A stretch of DNA of 64,000 bases, from assembly GCF_965638725.1 (NCBI RefSeq), contig NC_134952.1:61730065-61794064 (forward strand). Reading direction: 5' to 3'. The position numbers and the translations under genes were made by a program. Of this stretch, positions 56,628 through 64,000 are shown in pieces; the stretch's first letter is position 1; each line of letters opens with the position of its first letter. The notes under the pieces were generated by a model that was given only the letters and a program-made list of their open reading frames with translations, did no database searches and was not told the DNA's origin. The stretch is from Aptenodytes patagonicus. Taxonomy: Eukaryota > Chordata > Aves > Sphenisciformes > Spheniscidae.

Positions 56628-57030
56628 CCCGCCGCCGCCGCGACGCGCCGAGCGCCTAAGATGGAGGCTCACTCTTCCTGCACGTAACGATTCCCTCTTC
56701 CCAGAATGCACCGCTTTGTTTACGCTCCGCGCGTCACAGGGCGCCGCGGGCGGAGAAGCGGAGAGGCGGAGAGAGAACGGGCGACGCATGCGCGGTGGAA
56801 GGGGGGCGGGGCGAGGGCGCGCGTGTGAAATCGCCCCGCGCGGCGCCCTCGTGCGTGTGCGTGCCGCCGGGTGCTGAGCGGGGGCCCGCCATTTTTGTCT
56901 GTTGGCGGTGTAGGTGTTTGTGTCCCCTGTTACTGTGTGTGGGTCCGTCGTGGAGTGCGGCCCTGAGCGGTTTTCTCTGCTGGGAGAAGAACTGTAGGGA
57001 AGGAAAGAGGTTTCTGCCCTCAATGTGAGG
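56600..57030. promoter_or_regulatory. CpG-rich YTHDC1 promoter, possibly bidirectional
   Basis: This GC- and CpG-rich block covers and precedes the YTHDC1 start codon. It holds TTCCCAGAATGCA (56698-56710, ZNF143/SBS-like), CGCATGCGC (56785-56793, NRF1-like), a GC box GGGGCGGGGC near 56806, and CCCGCCATTTTT (56885-56896, YY1-like, plus orientation). These are typical of TATA-less housekeeping promoters. The plus-oriented YY1-like site on the far side allows a divergent plus-strand transcript. Motifs are read by eye. Confidence 0.75.
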
Positions 57031-57828
57031 GAAGCTGAGGGGAAGCCCCTGTCTTTCGGTGTTCCTGTGCTGTTGTGGCAGCTGTGTGAGGCGTTGGAGC
57101 GCTTGCCATGGGACTTGAGTGGGACAAAGTAACCATGGCCTTCCTTAGTGTTAGGTATTGCTGCTCCCTGGGTTTCCTTTGGCTGTTAAATTTTTTTTTT
57201 TCCAAGCAAAATTGTTTTTTCTTGCTCCTGGTGATGTTCAGTTTGCTTTGTAATGTATCTGTTCAAATATGAAATAAGTGTGTGTTATCAATCCAAATTA
57301 TTTTTTAAAGAAATTTGGGATTAGGGCATGCTTTTTTCCTACCATAACCTAGGTGAAAACACCTCATATTAGTTATCCTTTCAGGCAGCTTGTGAAGAGG
57401 CCTGGCCACTTGAGTGGCCTTCAGTGGTTTATGAGGGCTGTGTGTAACTTGCAAGTATCAACTAAGAGCTTGTTTTGTCCACTGTGGTGTTTTAAATCCT
57501 ATTAGCTGGCATGCTAGTGTTACAAAAAGCTCTACCTGCTTTTTTTTTTTTTCCTTTTTAACTGGAATAGATGCATAGCAAGGGGATTAATGTTGTAGAC
57601 TAAATGATGATTCTTGTTTTAAGGCTGCAGATACTAGCTAGAATAGCTTAATGGGTGCAGCCAGTCAACTCAATGCCTTGAATTCCTCCCTCCAGAACAA
57701 TGCAGTTCCAGGATGCTTCACTCATTATATTCAGTGTATTTGCCTGTGCTAGCAGAGTGGACAAGTTAGTAAAAGTGTCTGGTCAGCACAGTAGCTTTTG
57801 GTTAGCTTGAGGAAGCATCTTTCCCTTC

Positions 57829-58050
57829 CAGTGATGAAGGCTGGCATACAAAAGGTGCTGTATAGCACTGGATGGTGTTGTCTATCTTGCTTAAAAACTG
57901 TAAAAGCAAAGCCTGAGAAGAGGATAAAAGCATCCCCTGAAGAACTGAAATATTTCTGCAGAGATATGATAGAAGTTGGAATTATGTAAAGAGGTGAAAA
58001 TGAAGTGATTGTGAAATTTACAGAATAATAAAGATAGCTGTTCTTCAACT
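57829..58050 (+). other. Candidate small terminal exon or retrocopy (unrecognised)
   Basis: An acceptor-like tract TCTTTCCCTTCCAG ends at 57829 and is followed within two bases by an ATG (57832). A 52-codon reading frame, basic and with three cysteines in CCLSCLK, ends ...RDMIEVGIM at a TAA (57987-57989). AATAAA lies at 58027-58032. The ORF, short 3' UTR and poly(A) signal resemble a terminal exon. It lies about 0.9 kb downstream of the plus side of the YTHDC1 promoter. I do not recognise the protein; a processed pseudogene or chance ORF is possible. Confidence 0.3.
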
Positions 58051-61000
58051 TTGTATTAACTTCTTGATCTGATTAAAGGTTATTATTGCTGTACTGCTAC
58101 AACTGATTGAACGTTTACTCATCCCACGTGTCTTTGGAGTTTTATTTTGTTAAATACGCAGGACTTGACAGTAGTAGTTCTACTGGCACTTAACTTCTTG
58201 ATTCTGTAGTCAAAGACAAGCAAATCTTGTGTGTCTGGGTTCCTATCACATCAGCTGGGTAAGCTGCTTGTGGACTGACCTTTCAGCAACTGGCATGCAC
58301 ACAAGAAGTTTATTTATCATGCATTATTTATAAGTGATACTTGCATTCTCTAATTTTACTAGAAATTACCCTGTGGTATTACTTTACTGGGTGTTTTGTT
58401 ACTGATCAAAAAAAATTGTCTGTCTGCGTGTAATCCACTAGATGGTGTCGTTAACATGAGTTAAAGGGAAGGGCACTTAAACGGAGCTGCAGTTTATGTC
58501 TGTTTCTGTACTTCTCTGAATCTCCAGGTGCACCAAGGCACCTTTGAAGAAGGCTGTGCTTTAAAGCCAAGCGTGGCCCTTTTGGTGGGTTTCATGCCTT
58601 TCATGTGGCACAGAGTTCAAATATTGGTAGTATTGGTAGCACCTTAACTGTGGTATGTTTTGGTGTATGTGCGGGTGAAGTCTGCAAGTGAGGATAGCTG
58701 CTGATGCTGTTCTCAAGGGTGTAGTGGCTCTAGCTAGACTAAACTATGTCCAGAGGTCCCTTCCAAGCTTAACCATTCTTCTGTTCTGTTATTGATGGGC
58801 TCTTGTTCAAGAAATACAGGGTAAAAGAGATTCCTTAAGTGCAGAAAAGCAGCTGGTTAGCTGTGGCTTCCTACATAGATTACAATATAGCAAATCCCAA
58901 TGGAAAGGGGGGGAGGGGGGAAAGGGTGCGAAGCTTGGTAGTGGGTTTCCTTTTTGTTCTTGCTGTGCCAGAGATTTGAAAGATATACTTTTATTTTAAG
59001 GGACAGATAATTGCTTTGCCCAAACCTTTTTTTAAAAGGAGTGTTGAAGAATTCCCTTGGTGTCTGCAGAACACCTTTCAGAACCAGGTTCCAACAGCTG
59101 CTTGAAGTTCTCCCTTTAAAATGGTCTTTATAACATCTTGGTGTTAGCCCATTTGTCTATGTTTTTGTGCAAGTGACTGCTGATGGGCATTCTCTGAAGA
59201 CTGCGTATCAGAGATGGGCCACTGTTGAGGAATGACTAGGGTGACTGAGAATAATTGTGTCCTATACTAGAGACAAGATTTGGACCTGCTTTTATGTCCA
59301 GGCCTTCTGCTGTCTGTCAAGTGACTGAGTGGGGATGGTTGCTGACTGCTCAAGAGGTATATTTTTGAAAATTCTGTCTTCGTAGGCCTGTTGCAGCCTG
59401 TATAACTTGGAACTGTGGAGAACCAAGATGAGGTGGGGATATCACTTTTGTAAAGTAGGTTAGCTTATCTAAGTTAGATTAAAATGCAAAATCCACTGAT
59501 TTAGAACTTGTCTTCCAGATCAGAGGATAAGACTTGTTACTGCTCCTGCTCTTCTCAAAAGGCAGACTTTTATGATGCAAGTCAGCGAGGAGCCATTCAT
59601 GTAGCTGCATCCTGCATAAGTCTCTACTGATACACCCATACATTCGGCTGGTGTTACCATGTGTATGATTCCCATAAAGTCTGATACCTTTCAGAATGTA
59701 TGCACACTAACTCTTGTCATCTGCTTACAACCCTGCAACAGTGAGGTGTAGGTTATAACAAAAATTTCCTTTACCTTGCTCTACTCAGCTTATGCCTACA
59801 AGCCTTTCTAAAGCTACCCTGTGATGCCTGAAAGTATTTTGCCTATGTCAGCCCATGGAAGATGTTTACAACTAAAAAAAAGTAATTGTGACTTTTAAAG
59901 CAAGCTGCACAGAGTGCTGGCAAACACTTGTTGGCATAGATAGCCCTAAAGTATTATTTGCATTTGATTTAATTTCTGATTTGCACTTTAAGTAAGCTGC
60001 AGGAGGTGCTAGTGCAGAAGTAGAACTTCTGTGTGCCTTTTGTTCCTGTGCCTCGGTGCATTGGCAGTAGCGTGCTTCCAGTTTACAAGGTAATTACTGT
60101 ATTCTAGACTGAGTGTGTGTTAAGGCTAGGTACTTCAGGCTACTGAGTTTATTGGCTCACAGAGTTACTGCTGTGTAAACAGGAAACTCCGTATAGGTAT
60201 TACTCAAAAATATATTTTTAATTAGTAAATAAGATGGAGGAGAGGGGGGAAAAAAAAAGGGAAACAAGTTCTTGGAAGCCAACAAGTTTTTCCTCTGTCT
60301 CCCAAAAGATAGGGGTTTGGTTGCTTTTTCACATCATTGTTCCCATTTGTGTTCGTTGGCTGTTTTCTTTTCCTCAGGCTTCTTCCTCCTCTGCCTTCTC
60401 CCTTAGGTACTGTGATTCTCATGCTGATAGTATTAAGGGTGATATCTATTTGTTTGCACTGGGTTTCAAGGAGGGTGAGATTTTTCTGAATAAATAAATA
60501 AAACCTGAGAGATGCTTTTGGAAGGGCTTGTTGTGAGACACACTGGCCTGGAGACTTGAATAGTCACTTCAGTGACAAGCGAGTTAGGACAAAGCTGAGT
60601 TTGTTGGGTGGTCCCATTGATTCTGGTTTTGCGGAGAGACTTGAAGAATCTGCATTTCATAATCATTGCTGCAATTTTCCCTTGTTTGAGCACTTCCACT
60701 TTAGAGCAGACTATTTTTCCATCACTTGCCTTTTCAAATCCCCTAAAGTAGGGTTAGATGATATAGCTGAGGTGGTCAGTGTATTTCTGCTGCAGGATGT
60801 GGTGACCCTCTTTCTCTCCTGACCCTTGCTTTCAGTTGTGCTGCCCCCAGTTCTCATAGTCATCACTGACCTGATTTAAATTGCTAATCAGAAAGAAAAC
60901 AGTTTCATTTTTCTTTCCTGGATAAATTTCCAGAATGTGAGCTGAAATGGCTTTTCAAGAGGCAGGATGAACACAGAGGAAAGGCGACTGTCCAATTTTG

Positions 61001-64000
61001 GCAGCAGTGAGTAGTGTTTAGATGCACTTGGTCCAGCTTTGTGGGTTTTCTAGGTCAGTCCCCTACTGAATCAGGAGGTGGCAGCATCTTGTTTGGTGCA
61101 TATTTTGATCCCAGACCAATGTGAATTATTTATTTTCTTTGTTGCAGGAAAGTGGTCTAGAGTGGTTATGTGTAGAGGAAAGGAAATACAGGGTCCGTTC
61201 TAGATCACTGGCATGAAAGTGCTGCTTGGCCTAGCTAGACCTTGTCTGGAGATGGCTGGATTTGTTCTGGGTGATATTTTAAGTGGTAAATTTTTGCTCC
61301 TTCTGCTGTGTCTGTTTTCCTGGGAAACAAGAGAGGGTGTAAGGTTGCAATTAAGGTCATCCCCGAGATGTATTTCTCAGGTCTTTTTGACACTTGCATT
61401 TGCTTGGCCTGAGTTCAGCCGGGCATTTACAGAACTGAGAGCTGCTGCCTGAGCCTTACAGAAGCCATGAGGTCCTAACCAGATATTTGAAGTTAAGCAT
61501 GGTCTTATGCTCCTTGCTGAATCATGTTACAGTTAGCTCTTTATTGCCAATGAGCCCTATAGTAGGAGCTCAGCTTATATGCTATGCTGCACTGAAGGTG
61601 TGAGGAATGTATTTGGTATTCTCTACTCACTCCCCTCTGTCTGCTGTGATTTATAGTTGCTGAAAAGTACAGCTCTCAGTTGTCATCTCACTGGAAGTGT
61701 ATGAACAATTACTGTGTGGTACAAACTGTCTAGCCTGATTAGACAGGGGTTTAAAGAACAGGCTTGACAAGACTAGGTGTCTACATGGTACTATGATAGA
61801 CCCTATTATTAGCTAGATAGCCCTACCTTAATTAACTTATCCTGAAATAGATTAATAGCACCCTGATGCGAACCAAGGAATTTTTTTGTCACAAAAATAG
61901 TGTCCAGTGCTCTGTGCACAGCAAGTATTCACACCCATTGGCAGCAGCGTAGTTTAAAGCTGTACAAAATGGACAGATAGCTTTCAATAATGTAATGGAG
62001 AGAACACGTCAAGTTTCCCTGTCCCGTGCCAGCTTATTTTTCTTCCATTCCGTCCTGCCTGAGGAAGAAATGCAGAGGGCTTTTCTTTCTGATAGTACAG
62101 ACTTTCAAACAAGAATTGCAAGAGAGGCAGCACTGTCTGCTGCTTAGGTACCAGATTGTAAATGTCACCTTTTCCAGCTCTCGCTGTTGGAGCCAAGTAC
62201 AGCGAGGCCATCGGCATGCTGACAGTTCGGAACATCTCCTGCTTAGTTTCTGGCTGCAGAGAGCTGTTCAGGGTTTGAGGTCTGATTAAAGACTGAATAT
62301 AATCATTGGGATAATGTTGCTGGGAAGTCATCTTTAGAGAAAGAAGGAAGCTTGTGTTCGGTGAGTTTGTAGGGGGTTTTCTGTTAATAAGTAGTTCTTA
62401 GGAAGCCTAACCAAAGCAAAACCCAATTACCCATCTGTCTTTAGCAGAGTTTCTGGTGTCTAACAAGGTGTTAGCATAAATGTCTTTCAGTAGGGGCGGT
62501 AGCCTCTTTTCCTACCCAATTCCCCCCCACTTCAAGCTCTTAAAATTTCAGAGCCTGTTGAGTTTGTTGGGAGATGCTGTCTGCATTAATGGTCTTTCTT
62601 TAAGAAAGCAGGTTCAAAGTAGCAGCTGCTCAGAAGCTTAAACTGTTAGAAGCAATATCTGAGGGGAATTGAAGGGCGGGAAGCAGCTAAGAAAAAATGC
62701 AATCCATCTCATAATTGTAGAAATGTTTGTTTAGCATGCATGTCTGTGGTTTTGGGTAGAGGTTATGTATGTATCCATCTCTTGACCCCAAAAGTATGAA
62801 CCCAGCAGAATGGGACCAAATGTTATGTTGTTCACAAAAAAGGGGCAGTATGCAAATAAACATTAGCAATTGTATAAGGAGTTACTGTCTCATTCTGTGC
62901 ATATAAGCATGTGGATAATGGTCAAGTTGAGACATATATGCATGTTCTACTGTGGCAGGAAATTCCTTTGCTCCCAATATTGTTCCCTCTGTGTATCTGC
63001 AGTCTTTATGGTGAGACTCTTGCCTGTGAATAAATGTCTCCGTTCAAATTACAAAAGCTGTGCTGATTTAAATAAAAGTGGCTTACTGTATTTGATTGCG
63101 GGTGGCTGCAGTGTGCATCACTATCAGTAGATAAGCTGGTAATAGCCATTTGTTTGTGGTGGCTTTTGCTTCTGTGATGGATATAGTTTTTCCTATGACT
63201 TGTTCTCATGAAAGCCAGATTGCCCTGTTCTTAACCTCTTATTCCAGCACCAAAGGAGCTGTTAAGGCTGTGACTCTGCATGTTGTCATTACAGTGCAGG
63301 TTTTGGCTTGTCTCTTGCTTTTGTACTCTCCTTGTCTTCCAGGTGAATCACCGCTGTTATCTGCTATCACACCCTATTTTTAAACCACAATGCTTTTCTG
63401 TTTCTAGGGCTGCTGGAATACTTGTGCTTCATAGGGTTGGAGTTTAAACTTGCTCATTCTGTGTCCTGTTTCAATTATTTTTTGTTTTGTTTTTTCTGTG
63501 TGAGTTTGCTTGTTTATCAAATGGTTATCTGTGTTGCCCTCATCAGATGCTTAGAATCATGAGTCGGATGACAAAACCATGAGGTTTCATAGATAAACAG
63601 TACAGCTATAATAGAAGCTGGGGCTGAAAGGATATTGGTGGGTCTTCTGGTGCCTCTTCCACCACAGGCATGATCAACTACAGTTTAAGTGCTCCTGATG
63701 GTTTGTTTAAAGAAGCTTTCCAATATCCGTAACTGAAGCTTGGAAGAACAGGTTGGACAATTATAAGGGTGGGTATTCTATTGCTTTTGAGTTTTAGAAG
63801 TAGGATTCATACTTTAGTGCTTTTCTTTGCCATAAATGTTAAAGGAATGAAACTAAATTACCAGGAAGTATCTTGTCTACAGTAGACAAGTGGGAAGAGG
63901 TGGAATGGTGGAAGGAAAACATTAGACTCTGGATCAGTGGTCAGAATCAGCATTGACAGGATTGCGTGTGTTTGAAGCCTTGATCTCATATAGTAGGTTT
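58051..64000. other. Region with no recognised gene
   Basis: AT-rich DNA with only short ORFs lacking family features. It may be intergenic or the intron of a gene whose exons lie outside the window. A CR1 tail is noted separately at 58725, and CR1-like wording near 63720-63760 is too weak to call. Confidence 0.45.
58725..58790 (+). mobile_element. CR1 3'-end fragment
   Basis: The segment CCAGAGGTCCCTTCCAAGCT followed by TAACCATTCTTCTG matches the CR1 3' terminus in the plus orientation; only this tail is recognisable. Confidence 0.6.

Overview
This is a bird nuclear genome window. The genes have vertebrate exon structure, and the repeats are typically avian: CR1 LINE copies and ERVL-type LTRs. 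The species cannot be named from the sequence alone. All exon models below come from splice sites, reading phase and recalled family features; nothing was aligned by software.

Layout. (1) 21-8329, plus strand, GC-rich with short introns: three cytosolic sulfotransferase genes in tandem. The first is an intact SULT1E1/1A-like gene (294 aa). The second is a broken SULT1B1 copy. The third is an intact SULT1B1 (296 aa). The broken and intact copies are almost identical from exon 4 to the stop codon, introns included, but clearly different elsewhere, which suggests gene conversion. (2) 8672-15511: mostly non-coding DNA with lower GC. It includes a coding-like relic (10541-11341) made of degenerate repeats of about 24 codons. 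(3) 15512-32297, plus strand: a UGT2A-type UDP-glucuronosyltransferase locus. Three alternative first exons (the middle one dead) precede one shared set of exons 2-6, as in the mammalian UGT2A1/UGT2A2 arrangement. An ERVL solo LTR with a perfect 5-bp target duplication lies between first exons 1 and 2. A sense LTR lies just upstream of first exon 3. A nested retroelement cluster (gag relic, LTR piece, CR1) fills intron 5. (4) 35814-56627, minus strand: complete YTHDC1, 17 coding exons with consistent phases giving 704 aa. It converges tail to tail on the UGT gene. (5) About 56600-57030: a CpG-rich promoter at the YTHDC1 5' end with ZNF143-, NRF1- and YY1-like motifs, possibly bidirectional. 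(6) 57030-64000: no confirmed gene. One short ORF with an upstream acceptor-like site and a downstream AATAAA (57829-58032) could be a terminal exon, a microprotein or a retrocopy.

Function. The sulfotransferases (cytosol, PAPS-dependent) and the UGT (endoplasmic reticulum lumen, UDP-glucuronate-dependent) are phase II conjugating enzymes acting on overlapping phenols, steroids and xenobiotics. Their closeness matches the UGT2A-SULT1B1-SULT1E1 neighbourhood of other amniotes. YTHDC1 is a nuclear m6A reader and shares only location.
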